From the NCBI GenBank assembly GCA_963457665.1, contig OY735216.1:42443794-42507793 (forward strand): 64,000 bases of DNA, in the 5' to 3' direction. Within the stretch, counting starts at the first letter, position 1. Every line of letters begins with the position of its first letter. Position numbers and translations under genes: made by a program. This DNA is from Thysanoteuthis rhombus. Its lineage: Eukaryota > Mollusca > Cephalopoda > Oegopsida > Thysanoteuthidae. Positions 51,285 to 63,980 of the stretch are shown piece after piece. The notes under the pieces are model-generated. The model had not been told where the DNA came from. It ran no database searches and was given only the letters and a program-made list of their open reading frames with translations.

Positions 51285-51475
51285 CCCAATGAGTTTTCAC
51301 ACCAGGAGCAGCTGATGGTGTTTACTAGAGACCAAGAGACAGCAAGCACTCTCAATACTGCTGTATGATATTGTGTCTATTATTGCATTTTACGCCAATA
51401 TTATCTGGAGTTTTTTACTAGGGATCAAAAGACAGTAAATCTCCGCAATTCTCCGACACTCTTTCCAGTATTTAT
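51285..51475 (-). repeat. Tandem pair of family D repeat, reverse orientation
   Basis: Two units with TTTACTAGAGACCAAGAGAC, AGCAAGCACTCTC and TTTACTAGGGATCAAAAGAC, AGTAAATCTCCGC, spaced about 108 bases. Confidence 0.6.
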
Positions 51476-51658
51476 GCTGATTCTAGTAATGCAATCGTCA
51501 AAGTGTTTTGAATTGTTCCTCGGATTAAAATTCCAATTCTTCAAATTCATTTTGCAATATGATCAGCTAAGCGTATCAGCCAATTAGCAGACTGTACCTT
51601 AAAGGGAAACAACTCCAAAGTTTTTTTTTCCATGGGTTATTTACTTTTTAATTGTTGC

Positions 51659-51777
<119 letters not shown>

Positions 51778-52000
51778 AGAAAGCTATACAGCTTTAAACA
51801 CTAAAGTTTTTAAAAATTCTAATAAATTTTTGTGCCACTCCAGTCACCCATTTCCCAATGTTGATCAAACACCACCTCCCTTTATTATATATTTCATGCC
51901 ATGCACTTAATTTGTCATATTATGTCAGGTTTTATCCCTATTGTACATTGATATTATTTTATACTACATATATGCATATGATTATAAATTATGTTATATT

Positions 52001-52275
52001 TTATTGAAAGTCTATTTGAAATAATATACCGTCATTACACGATAAAAGTAACATTTGGTTTAGACAATGTAAGTATAATAAACAATTCATTCAGCTCAAT
52101 TGTAAGAACAACACTATGTTGGAGCGGTTACGCTATCGGTCGCAGGTTCGATTTCCGCAGAAGCCCCATTTTCTTTGAATTGTTTATTCTATTTACCTCA
52201 TCTAGGCCAAGCCATATATCAACCGTGTAATGACGAGAGATCATTTCAAATAAGAGTTTCAATATAATATAACAA
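52001..52275 (+). mobile_element. Fold-back tRNA-derived SINE, best copy
   Basis: The left arm (52001-52085, ATTGAAAGTCTATTTGAAAT ... ATAAACAATTC) is the inverted counterpart of the right tail (52175-52262, GAATTGTTTATTC ... ATTTCAAATAAGAGTTTCAAT). Between them lies the tRNA-like core with TCAGCTCAATTGTAAGA, CGCAGGTTCGATTTCCGCAG. Confidence 0.75.
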
Positions 52276-53074
52276 TTTATGATCATTCTTTTACATATAT
52301 ATCTATTGTTTTTTGATGCTTAGGTTAAATCCGACATAATGGTAAACATATTTATTGTTAATGAACAGCAGTTAAGTAGCAATTACATGGAAACGATTGT
52401 AGTGAAATTGGGTTTATTGTAATGAATAAACGACATTGGAATAGTACGATTCATTTATAGTTGGTATCAATATTGTTCGACTGAGGGATAGATTATCCGT
52501 GATCCCCGGCTACGAATTGTTCGAGGTGAATTTTGAAGGAATTGTTTGGGATTAATTTTCCGTAACCCGTGATCCAACAATTCTATTCAGGAGAGTTCTA
52601 CATGGCGACAAAAGAAAAAAATATCAAGTTAAAACAATCTACTGATATATAATATTGAGATAACACCAACATTAGGAGTATTTTTTTAGTTTAAACTGAG
52701 TTCACAGGAACAAAGTGAGGTGTTAAAACGAGTTATTAAAAAAATTAAAGTTATTTTTTTAGTTTGCAGGTGCTAACGACAGTTTACATATATTTAGAAT
52801 ATATATATATCATAATTTATTTTGAGTTTCTAAGAATACAAAAAAAAAGAAATCTAAAATATATCCATTTTTGATTATACTGAATCATATTTAACACAGT
52901 AGATAGAGCTATTATTGCATGAAAATATGAATTACAAGGATACATACCGGGTGAATGTCAACATTTTATGCCTGGTGCACTCATCAGCAACAGGCAATAT
53001 GTCTTGTTCTTGTAATTATGGAAATAATAAGCATATGTATGTGAATGGAGCTGTTGTAGGAATATCTCAGCGTT

Positions 53075-53265
53075 ACCAACGGCTCTTTAGCTAAATGGTA
53101 AGAGTAACGTTACGGCTACCCTATCGGTTATACGTTTGATTCCTGTGGCAGTCCCATTTTCTTTAATTATTTACTCTATACGTTGTCTCGGCCAAATGAT
53201 ACATTCACGGAGTAACGACGGGAGATCATATCAAATAGAGTTTCATAGAATCTAACGCAATTTAT
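53075..53265 (+). mobile_element. tRNA-derived SINE
   Basis: GCTCTTTAGCTAAATGGTAA, tacgTTTGATTCCTGTGGCAG, CATTTTCTTTAATTATTTAC, CTCGGCCAAATGATACATTC, GAGATCATATCAAATAGAGT. Confidence 0.75.
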
Positions 53266-54019
53266 AATCATATATATAAAGTTTTACGGCTGTAAAAACT
53301 AATGATCCTACTCTGGAAATTGAAATTCATTTACCTGATTCTGTGGCCATTCATCCAACTATGTATACGCCTCGCAAGTGAGTCGTCCAAAGGGCCATTC
53401 AGGTGTGCCGAAAGCTATGCTATCCAAAAGGGCTTTTCCTTTGATTGGAAAGATGAGGAGGGTGGAGTCGGTTTGCTTAAGGACAGATGTTGGTGTTCAC
53501 GTGGTTGAGGAGATCAGGAGACTCTGACTGACCAAAGAGATAGCCGGGAAAATTGGGCTTCTGATCAGTGGTTTTGTTATGAGAAAAGAGGGAAGCTAGG
53601 TGAACTGGAAATAAGAACATACATAAGGAAAACGAAGCTATTGCCAAACATCGTAGTTCTGGGCAACGTGATTAGGATAATATGTGATAACACGGTGGAA
53701 ATCGCTGATGCTCTTCAAGATAAAGCTCGCTCGTTCCAAAAAGTTGTGTTAAAATGAGTCTGAAAAGGAAGTTGGACTATTTGTGTTTCATCTAATCGAA
53801 TTGCCTCTTCCTCTTGGATCATACTTTGTGTTTTTTGTTGCCCCCTTCCCTCTATTCTCCCATAACAAAATCACGGATCAAAAGCTGTCTTATGACCTCC
53901 AATCCTCTTCTCATTGTTTATTTAAGTACTTTTGTTTAAACTACACCTTTTTTTGGTTTCGACATTTATGGTTCACTTATTTCTCTATGCTTTCGATCCA
54001 AACAATTAGAATCATATGT

Positions 54020-54022
<3 letters not shown>

Positions 54023-54114
<92 letters not shown>
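54023..54114. repeat. (CT)n(TA)n compound microsatellite
   Basis: About 36 bases of TC then about 56 of TA. Confidence 0.95.
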
Positions 54115-54115
<1 letters not shown>

Positions 54116-54849
54116 CCAGCCATACCCTGAAAAGGTGAATAATGAATCCAAGATGACAGCTTGCCCACACCTGGTTTGAGCGATCGTATGGGACCCTTTA
54201 GAAATTAACCTGAAGATGAAGGGAGGGGTTGCAGTGCTGGACTGTGATGTGAGCTTTGGCTGCTGGCTGGGAGTGATAGTAAGGGGCACCGCCCATCTTA
54301 ACAAAGGTGTCGGAAGTGGGATCACTCACTTCTGCTGTGATCTTTTGAGACACTATCGTATAAGTTCCCTGGGACCTGCTGACAAGTTACTTCCCCCAGT
54401 GGTTCCAACCTAACAATACATATTATCATTTCTTTTTATAACGTAGAACTGTTTGTAATAATGAATCTGACTATATAACAATGCATTTATCACAATGAAT
54501 GTGAATTTATAACGATGAATACCAATAGTTCCAGATTTCATATTATTAGCTTCATGTTATCAGCCGGTTTTTTGTTATTTAATAGACCATGTCTCAAAGT
54601 GATCACAATAAGTAGCTCTCTCTATTTGACCTTTGCTAATTATCAGCTAGTTATTGTATTGAAAAAAAAACAAACCAACTCTGTCCCAAGGTAATGTCAA
54701 TAACCGGTTCCTCTCTACCAGTGAAAAAAAACAAAATTGAATAAATCTCCTCTAATAAGAAACACTGTGATTTTCTTGGATCGCTACTGGACTCTTCAAA
54801 ATATATCCGTGATTTTTTTCTTTCACCGGGACTCTCAGGGCGCAATACG

Positions 54850-55502
54850 GCAGTGGTCAGCAAGCTAATCTCGCTGACCGTTGTTGGTTGGATGGGTCCT
54901 CATCCAATCTTCCATTAAGTTAATATCTACAACTAACTTTTTCGGGATGCACATCACATATCAATGATCAACAGGCTAATTTTGTTTACTGTTGTTCGTG
55001 GGTTCGATCCTCATCGGATCTTTCACTATTGATGGTATGATATAAAAAATACTATTGACCAAAAATAAACTGGAATGCATCTTGTATAGCAATGATCAGC
55101 AACATAAACTTGCTCGCCCTTGTTAGTTGGTTCGATTTTCACATGATTTTTCAGTATAGAGGGGCTCATACCAACGCACATTCAAGTTGATGTCTACTCT
55201 AATGATGAACAGTATCATTTCCTTGGCTTGCTGTCCATAATACTGGACTCTTCTAATGAGAGGTAAAAATACTTCCTACCAACCATTTAAAACTATGCAC
55301 CCTTTTCAGTAAAAGAATTCAGTATTCTTTCTAAAAAATAAAACAAAAAACAAATAAATAGCATTTCAATCAAAATATATTCGTGAAATTTTTTATTGAG
55401 ATTTACAAGTAGATTATATCATTTTTTTTTCAAAGGATACCCATCGTATTGCAATGATCAGCTCACTAAACTTGCTGGCTGTTGTTAGTGGATTCGGCCA
55501 AC
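54850..55502 (+). repeat. Tandem series of tRNA-like/family G units
   Basis: Four related units near 54852, 54962, 55088 and 55450: (G/C)AATGATCAgC, a/tAAACTTGCT.GC, TGTTgGTtGG.TTCGAT, CATC. The second has GGGTTCGATCCTCAT, a B-box. The units alternate with family G blocks (CACCATTT.AAA.TATG.AC). Confidence 0.55.
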
Positions 55503-56589
55503 CCATGTCAAGTTAACATACTTATATAATGAACAGTGAGAACTTTTTTGCTCTCCGGAACACTGGGTTCTTCTTCTCTGGAATGAAAACATTGCAGATA
55601 AAAATACCTCTTACCCACCATTTCAAAGTATGGACTTTACAGCTGAAATGATTTTCTTTCTTAAATTGTTTCATAAAAATTCAAATATATCCATGAATGC
55701 TCTCGCGAATATGTTCAAGTCAATAAATATTATTGTAGGGTAGAAATTTCTACACGGAAACAATTTACAAGGGAAAAAATGAAGTATCCATCTTACTAAG
55801 TTATTTCCCTTGGATCGTTGTCGAAATGATTGTGATTCAAACGATCTATTCTACCAATCTGTGTAACAGTGTTGTGGAAAAGTTGACCATGTGGAAAAGG
55901 AAAAAGGCTTGAGACTACTTTGTACATCTCAGATTTTTCACTTATCTTTTTTTCAAAAAATTATTATACATGAATGAGTGTTGATTCTATGAGCTTTAAC
56001 AAATCGAACGTTTTTCTATCAGCAGGTATATTTTTTCTGATAAGCCAATATTGTGTAAAATCAATATTTATGTATGGAAGGGACTTTTTTTTTTTTGTCT
56101 TTTTTAAAAGTTAGTTTACGGCATCTCAAGGATACGAAAAATAAATAAATAAACAAATTAAAAAGTCAGATAATCATGAAAACTCAAACCGACGATAATA
56201 TCTGATTCGGGAGCTGAGGTACGACCTGGGGGTGATTTTTGATCGCCCCTGCGATCCCAATGGTTAGGGGAGCACCTAAAAGCTAGTAGTTCACCTACTG
56301 CATTTCTACTAACCTGATACACTGACAAATCACATAAAATGTTGAATGAATTTTTCGGATTAGGGAATTTGGACACTCGCTACTCTGATCATTTTCTCCG
56401 ATAGCGTGATTTACTTTGCTATCGATAAACACGAACGTATTCTTTTTTTCATATCTCTGTTCCTCATAGGGGTATTTGGAGCCTTCTTGACATTTTGAAC
56501 AATATCTTTGGACAGAAGAGAGAATAAGCAAAAATACAGCGATTTAATCGTGGAGTTGTTGCGATAACAATAATATTTTTTTTATGAAT

Positions 56590-57545
56590 CCAGGATAAAA
56601 GGCATCAGTCAGAAGCAAAACAGTCAAAACGCAAGCAGTGTAGTACGGACTATTGCAAGTTGCAATCGCAATCGGTCGAATATTATGTAAAATGATTTAT
56701 GGGGCATAACGGGTCTTGTATCAGTACAGTTTGTTTGTTTTTGAAAGGTTTAACAAAATATAACCAATTTTAGATTATCAAAAAAATTATTCACACATGA
56801 TTCGAAGACTGAAAACTAATAAAAAAGCGTTGGAGCGGTTTATTTATCAATCGTTTGAATATACGAGATTCTTGATTCATCTTTCGTCAGACCTTTTTTT
56901 AAAGACCTGTTATGCCCTACAGATCTTTTTAAATGACATTTAAAAGTGTTTTATAATAAAATCCTTTAAAATAGAAAAGCGCTAAATAATGTATGTCGTG
57001 ATTTAAAGATATAATCAAACAATGTACCCATCTGATATTAAAGCTAAAATTAAATTTAAATCTTCATTCATATTTACGAAAAATCTACTATTCCACTGTG
57101 GCGAAATCTGATAAAGACACAATTCAAACTCTTTTAATTAAAAATCATTCTCTTTTGAGACTTTGTATGACTTTTGGGACCACGTCAAAGCAAAGATTAA
57201 GAGATATCATTTGTTTTAGTTGTAGAGAAAAAGTCCTAAAATCATTCACTTCATTTGAATTCATTTTATAACAATGAATTAAAAAGAAATTAAATCATTA
57301 CCTTATCTTCCTGTGACATATTGAACGAAATAAAACAAACAAAAATAAAACAAAACCTTTATTCATTCAAAATTACAACGAAAAAATACTAAATCAAATA
57401 ACTCAATTAGTACAAATTCGATTAAAATATTCGTTGGCATTCTGGACTGATGCCTTTTGACTGTTTTAATTGTTGATTTATTTTGTTCACTTGCAGTGGT
57501 CCGTGCTACTCTGCTTGCATTTTCGATTGTTGCTTTTTGACCCGC
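56590..57545. mobile_element. ~950 bp element with long imperfect inverted ends
   Basis: The left arm (GGCATCAGTCAGAAGCAAAA, CAGTCAAAACGCAAGCAGTG, TAGTACGGACTATTGCAAGT) is the reverse complement, with roughly one mismatch in five, of the right arm at about 57440-57545 (ACTTGCAGTGGTCCGTGCTA, CTCTGCTTGCATTTTCGATT). The interior is AT-rich without a transposase frame; it fits a non-autonomous DNA transposon. Confidence 0.6.
56702..56918. repeat. Inverted repeat nested within the 56590-57545 element
   Basis: GGGCATAACGGGTCTT at 56702 is matched by AGACCTGTTATGCCC ending at 56917 on the other strand; spacing about 217 bases, MITE-sized. Confidence 0.6.
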
Positions 57546-58179
57546 TATCGTTCATCTATTTTTTGAAATAATGCTCTAATGATGTAAATATAGCTTCATG
57601 ATTCTTCAGCGTTTATTATTGTCAGAATGAATTAATTGCTCCACAAATTGGTCACATCTCTCGTCTTTGAATCATAACACAGTCAATTTTGGTGCAGAAT
57701 GGTTGGCTTTTAAAAAGTTTCGGATTTGGGAACATTTCGGTTTTCGGAGTTTCGGATGAAGGGTGTAATAGTATTAGTTAGCCTTTGAACTATGTTGACC
57801 TATAACTCCTCATTATATTTCCAGTGAAAAGTAAGCAATACTTTTCTAAAATAGCATCTAAAAAATCAATTAATTTTCATCGAATCGAGTAGGGTCAATT
57901 TTACTCAAGGAAAATTTTTAGAAACAGAATCTATTTTTTCTGATGACATACTCATCGGTCATGGCGGATTCGAAATATTTGGTTGACATAGATGTAAACA
58001 AGACCCAAAACGTCTAAAAACTGCTTCACAATTTTCATTTTTTTTACGAATGCTATTTTTTGTGGAAACCAGAAGTGAATCCTCAAAGAAAATACTTGAT
58101 TATTGCAATACGAAGATATCTAATTATTGCAATACGTTTTGAAACATCTTTTTGTGCGTGAAGGCAGTGAAAAGGGTGT
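57546..58179. other. AT-rich intergenic DNA
   Basis: No frame, domain or repeat recognised. Confidence 0.6.
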
Positions 58180-59165
58180 TAATCTAAGCTTAAGTTGGCA
58201 AATAACAGAAAAGTTTTACTATTTACTGTTGAGAATCGCTTCTCAATATTGTAATCAGTGACACACAGAACCTATTTCTTTTCGTGTGAGAATTGGCCGT
58301 GATCTCAGGGCGTAGGTCGCACTTCGGGTTTTTTTTAATTGTCCGCCCGCTTTCCTACAAGCAAAAAAGGTCTAATCCCAACTCAAAAGATTTAAATAAA
58401 GATTTAGAATCAAAGAAAATAATATAATAATGCTCCTTTGAAATTAGGATTGTTTGATGAGGATGAAAATACAAGAAATATTGATGTTTAATACCTAAAT
58501 TACTACTAGTTCGTTGGCTCGTCAACCATAGTTACCAATACTAGAATGATTTTTCTAATTACGTGTATTTTCTAAACGATTTATTACACTTTTTTTACCT
58601 ATTATTCCATTCAAAGTATGATACATAAACTTCATCCGAATGCCACATTAATGCCCCCCCCCTAAATTAAGGTCATTTGATAAGTGAAACTACAGGATAT
58701 AATGATATACAATATCTAAATTACCATTAGTTCATTGGCCCGTCAGCCGTAGTTTACTGACAACGGTATAATCTTTCTGAAATTACGTGTATTAAAAGAG
58801 AAAAAATGATCAATTATTCTTTTGTTTATCTATCATTTTATACTAAGTATGATTTTAAACCCTCATTCGAGCGCCACTTTTCTTCTTCCCAATGATAACT
58901 TGTGCAAGATCGAGCTTTGGTGAGTAAATAACATCAAGGTTTCGATATTTACAGTTGAGAATCGCTTACTAATATCTTAATCAGTGACACATAGAACCCA
59001 TTTCCTCTCGTGTGTGGATTGTCCGAGACGGGGCGTAGGTCGCACTTGTTTCATCATCGGCCCGCTTTTACTACAAGCAAAGGACGGCGACAAAAATACC
59101 ATTTAATCCCATCGCCAAAGATTTAAAGAAAGATTTAGAATCAAGGAAAAAGTAATTCTGTCGTG
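58180..59165 (+). repeat. Duplication with order A-B-B'-A'
   Basis: A (about 58180-58430) and A' (about 58895-59165) share GTTGAGAATCGCTT, TCAGTGACACA.AGAACC, GGGCGTAGGTCGCACTT and AAAGATTTAGAATCAA. B (58435-58665) and B' (58667-58890) share TTCgTTGGC.CGTCA.CC.TAG, AATTACGTGTATT, AAGTATGAT and CGA.TGCCAC. All are in the same orientation. Confidence 0.7.
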
Positions 59166-60415
59166 TTTTAAGGTGGACCGAGGGTCCAACAAGAAAGGGC
59201 AAATATAACAGAATCAAAGAAATCAAAAGTAGATACAAAGAAAACCAGTTTTCTGATCAGGGGCTGTGTGGGTTGGAGAAGAGATTAATTTTCCTTTTTT
59301 TTTTTCTTTTCTTTTTTTTTTTAATTCATTGGTGTGCTTGTAAAGGGGAATAGAACTACAAAAAAGAAAAGAGAAAACACACACACAAACACGTTAGGAA
59401 GTAACAAGAAATCAAAGCGGGTAGGTAAAGGGAAATGAGTAACGATGATTGGCCATCTTTGTGGTCTGACGGGCCAAAGTCCAAAACACACATTACCGAG
59501 AATTTAAAGGTGATTTGTTTACCTCAGTCCTGATCCTCTGAGAAGGGGATGCAGCCAATCCCTTGCACTGGAGCCTGGGGATCAATGGGGGCCCGAGAAA
59601 TTCAAAGGGGGCCCGAGTGTAAAACGTATAGGTAGATCACAATATACCCATTAATAAAACCGGTTGACTATCGTTACCGGTGAGCGTATATCGTATGAAG
59701 AGTTAAAAGGTTATAGCTGATGAAAATAGGATGACTAATGGAAAAGGGTGTTTATGCAGTCTGCGTGATTGTGGACACGAAAACATCTTAGCACAGACTA
59801 TACCAACGACATTTCAAAAGGTGTATGTATTCACTTGTATCTGTCCGTTAGTTCTTCTGTCCGCCTGTCCACACGATATCACCAAAAGTTCTCAATGAAT
59901 TTCAATGAAATTTTGAGGAGATTCGGGCTAACGAAAGAAGCGATTAATGTTTTGGGCGAATCCAGGAATTTGTTCCCGATTAAGAGATATTTTCGATCAT
60001 TTTACAGGTGAAGTGATTAAAAACGAACGGGTGATGAAGAAAAAGATTAATTTCAAGTTTCAAGGGAAGTAATTCGATATTTCCACATTTATATCTCTCT
60101 CCCTTGTTTTTTTTTAATGTTTCATTTTCATCCAGTTATCAATTGGTTTACGGCCTTTGCAAAGATATGCGCTCTCTGAGTGCTTTCCTGGGTAAGAAAA
60201 AGAAGTAACCGGGGCGGTGTGGGCAATGAAACAAGATATTTGTTATTAGGCCCATGTCGAGGTTGACTAAAGAGGTGACAGCTTTCTGCTGGGCAGGTAA
60301 GCTAGGAGAGTGACTTGTTTGAGTATTCACACACTCACTCTCTTCTCCGTCAACCATTGTGGCATAATAAGATTATTTATCGTAGAATATACACAACATA
60401 GATAGATATAGTGAT
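59166..60415. other. Intergenic; no gene recognised
   Basis: GC-richer patches at 59560-59620 and 59780-59900 without a convincing frame; an 80-codon frame at 59769-60011 has no recognised domain. Confidence 0.55.
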
Positions 60416-60417
60416 AA

Positions 60418-60760
60418 AAAAGGGGGTGATCAATGAATAAGTTACTTCTTTCGCTTTTTGACAGGAGGTGATCACTAAAGCATCTGAATTTCCAAAAACA
60501 AGCGTGGATGCAGTCAGACACAAACTAAGGGATCAATTTAGCATAAACGTACATTGCTAATTGAGCCGCCCACTAAAAATCCAATTTTTTGAGGGGTAGG
60601 GGATTAAAAAAGGTTTCTTTTTCTACATCTAATGAGGAGTAAATATTGAAAAATTTTAGGAGTCTAGCTCTACTAAAATGGCCTGTACATGTGATACGTA
60701 GCTTGTCCAACCAGACCAACTTAAAAACTAAAGAAACCAATGTTGACAGTTTTGGTGATA
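60418..60760 (+). repeat. Family C dispersed repeat, copy 6
   Basis: AAGGGGGTGATCAATGAATA, GTTACTTCTTTCGCTTTTTG, GTGATCACTAAAGCATCTG, GGGATCAATTTAGCATAAAC, GGAGTAAATATTGAAAAATT, AAAACTAAAGAAACCAATGT in family order. Confidence 0.8.
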
Positions 60761-60799
60761 GTTTTAATAGATGATTTTGAATAGATAGATATGAAGAGA

Positions 60800-60802
60800 C
60801 TG

Positions 60803-60859
<57 letters not shown>

Positions 60860-60906
60860 CATACATACATACATACATACATACATACATACATACATAC
60901 ATACAT
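60800..60906. repeat. (ATAG)n(ATAC)n microsatellite
   Basis: About 14 ATAG units then about 12 ATAC units. Minus-strand frames through it (YLSI and YVCM repeats) are not genes. Confidence 0.95.
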
Positions 60907-61784
60907 AGACATGAACAGACTAACATAGTCAGTACACTTTAACTACTATTCCAAACAAAGATGGTTACTGCAACTTTTGTATTGTACATATAAATAAATA
61001 AAAAAATAGATATATTTTTCTACAAATATATTTATTAATTAGAATGAAATGAACCATTGCATATCTGTAAGATAATTTTTCGTTAATATCCAAGACCTGT
61101 CAATTTAGCGCAGTCAACAAAACTGCCTCTGCTATTGTCAAACTCCGAAACTGGAGTTGACTTGATTTTTCTACCGTAACAAGAAAAAAAAGTTTTCATA
61201 CTGTAACAAGACTCGTCATCGCAGTCAATAATTGAACAAGCGTCAAATTTTGAAATAATTTTTTTAAAAAGTCCAATCGAAGAATAAATATGGCCAGAGT
61301 AAGTTCTATTTATGACATCACTAGGTTTTTTTTTTTTTCACCGGAAAACATCTAATGAAAACATAGAATGAAAGAACATCTAGAAATATCTAGAATATCT
61401 AGATCAAGATGGTATTAATAAACCCGTTGAAATAAGGCCCCAAAAAGGTCAAAGAAGCTTCTTGGGAAAAAAAGGGGACATAAACTGATGCCAACTTTCT
61501 ATCTATTACCTCAAACTCAATGAAACTATTTCTCAGTCTATATATTTATACCGTAGTATCTACAGACTGTCAACATCTCCCCACAACATTTCAAGAACAA
61601 ACGGAAGATTAAAAAATAAACAAAAACAAAACAGCAGAATTTTAGCATATTTCATCATATATTTATTGTACAGTTGAGGTCTTCGGTACAGCCCCCTAAT
61701 CATCATGTTAGTTGTTGCATTATGTTTTAATTTTTTATGAAGTTGCGCCGCATGAGCAGGCACATAAGTGGGTCATCAGCTTGA
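60907..61784. other. AT-rich intergenic DNA
   Basis: Nothing recognised apart from short A and T runs and a small ctagaa/tatctaga repeat at 61378-61405. Confidence 0.6.
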
Positions 61785-62215
61785 CTGTTTTGTGTGTTCA
61801 TATATCAAGGTTGGTGCTTAAGTTTCCAGCATTTCTTTATGGGAGGATAAAAATCTTTTTATTCATATATATTCATTGCATCACTATTCAGTCATCAATG
61901 AACTTTCCCCAAATTTCTACGACACCACGCCACCTTTCAGCTATAGTGTGCTTTTCATCATGAAAGAATGATTTTGGATTTGTTTCGATGGATTCTTCGA
62001 GGAATTTTTCCAATTTTTGAACTTGTTCGAACCAGTTAACAGAAGAAAGGTGTTTTCTATCCCAATGCATCTTTCAAACAAGCCAATTGCTTACTGCTGC
62101 GTAAAAACATTTTGTCTAGGTTTCATCAATTCTTGATGAAGAATTCTCCTAAAATCTCACCAAATGCAGAGAATAACTCTCCCCAACCCTGCCCCAGCAG
62201 ATTCTGTTAAGGATG
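61785..62215 (-). mobile_element. Mariner 3' fragment
   Basis: The minus-strand frame 62070-61888 (WFEQVQKLEKFLEESIETNP, SFFHDEKHTIAERWRGVVEI, WGKFIDD) has the C-terminal pattern of mariner transposases. GGTTGGTGCTTAAGTTTCCA at 61810 resembles a terminal repeat. The catalytic domain is missing. Confidence 0.6.
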
Positions 62216-63783
62216 AAATGCTGAAAGTGGTCTAGGATCGAGATACAACTTTCTTAGTTTTCAATTATTGATTGATTGGTTGTACAAACAAGTACAATTA
62301 AAAAACATTTTCAAGATTTCCCTACGATTGTGCAAAAAGATGGTGCTGGGAATTTTCGAACTGACCTAATAAATATAAACGGATGTGTATATATACCAGT
62401 ATTTACACACACACTCGAACATGCACACATATATATATATCTATGTGTGTATGCGTGTTTGTCAGGGTTATAGTGCTACCTCTCAAAGTTGCCAAAGCCA
62501 ACAAAACGCTTGTCATTTTTTATACCGTCTTTATCTAAATACATATGCAGGGTGGTATCTAAAACAATCGTAACTTTTTCTATTTTGACCTTTTTTATTT
62601 TTCTTCTCATATATATATATATATACATATATAGGAACTCTTGAGAATTCACCATGGAGAAGTACACTTTGGGCAACGAACTAAAATAATAGAATTTTAA
62701 TTTGAATACATTTAACGTTAACCCGACGAGCATATTCTCATAATTTGAACATGTGGACATCGCAATCTGAGCCCATGATTGTTTGCGCTTTTTCGAGAAT
62801 CAGGCTCTTTTATGATCACCCATGAACAAGGAGACCACGTTCAGCCTGAAACGCTGAAAACCGTATACGTACTGTGCAGATGAGCCGATATCATTCAATA
62901 TATTACATAGAATGTTATTGAAAGAGCAAGAATTTGTGAAGTTGAAAATGGCGGGTATTTCAAAGAAACAATTTCCTGTATACAGGTAAATCAAATTCCC
63001 ATTGATTAAATATTTAATTTGTTATTAAAGATAAAATTAAAAATCATTAAAACTAAAAAAATATCAATATCCTGGAAGTTTGGAAATGCGTTCTGTCTAG
63101 TCCACGGTGATTAACGTAATCACATTGTTACCAAGCACTCAGACGAGTCCATGTGGAGCCCCACGTCAAAATAGGAGCAAAAAATTGGGTGGGCGTTAAG
63201 AAAAGATAATTTTAACCGATCTGATATTTCCATTATTTGTTTATTTTATAAACCTGATAAATATTGTCTCGTTTATTTTGAGGCTTTTTTTTCTTCGGAA
63301 GTGGCCCTGGCAGCACTGTTCCCTTGATGTTTGAATTGTGACCAAAATCTTCAAACACACGTTTGTAAATCTAGAGTTTGGTTTAAACAAACAGGTATAA
63401 AAAAAAAGAAAAACCGTTTTCATACAAACTGTTTGGCCTTAAAAATCGGTAAGAATGAAACCTCACCCATTTAAGGGTACACTCCATAAAAACAGGAAGA
63501 GAAATCGTGGAATAATCAGGACAAACTGGGCAGCTGCTTAGAGCAAAGATTTCACAGGGGCGCAATACTGATCTTCCAGGAGAAAAAATTATCGGATCAA
63601 ACAACAAAGGGGTGGTAATTTCAAGACTCGCCGAGTGTGCATGAAACCCTTACGCCGACCCTGGGGATGTTTTTTTTATAAAAAAATAAGTGATAAGCTG
63701 CAGTAATTATGATTAGATTTATAGAGCTATTTTCTTTGAAAGATTCACGTATGAGAGTAACATTCATGTTTTTAGTATAGATC
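62216..63783. other. AT-rich intergenic DNA
   Basis: Short TA/CA runs near 62405-62455 and 62612-62632; no gene recognised. Confidence 0.6.
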
Positions 63784-63784
63784 A

Positions 63785-63980
63785 GTGATGGCAAATCTTT
63801 TTGTCACGGTGCATCTAAATTTTTATTCGTTGTTCAATAAAATATAACCTAGAGTTTCAAAACACACGTACAATATAATTAAATTAAATTAAAAAGTATT
63901 TTTTCAAAGTCTATTGCGTATCACCTCAAAACCTACTGCGTGTCACTGCTGACACGCGTGTAATAGGTTCACCATCATTG
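63785..63980. mobile_element. hAT-type MITE, with start of a second element at the window edge
   Basis: Ends CAGTGATGGCAAAT and ATAGGTTCACCATCATTG are imperfect inverted copies, with an internal GACACGCGTGTAATAGG block typical of the group. CAGTGGTTCTGAA at 63988-64000 looks like the first bases of another hAT-type end cut by the window. Confidence 0.6.

Larger units (their letters stand above)
53266..56589. other. Intergenic; no gene recognised
   Basis: 53300-53760 has a relatively G-rich stretch without a convincing frame. It is followed by a (CT)n(TA)n tract, an unrecognised GC-richer segment (54115-54415) and a tandem series of tRNA-like units (54850-55502). Confidence 0.55.

Noticed and set aside
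53302..53508. 68-codon ORF in a G-rich stretch
   Set aside because: No domain and no matching splice sites; frame ends quickly.
59769..60011. 80-codon ORF containing NFNEILRRFGL
   Set aside because: No recognised domain; may be the edge of a repeat, not enough to call a gene.
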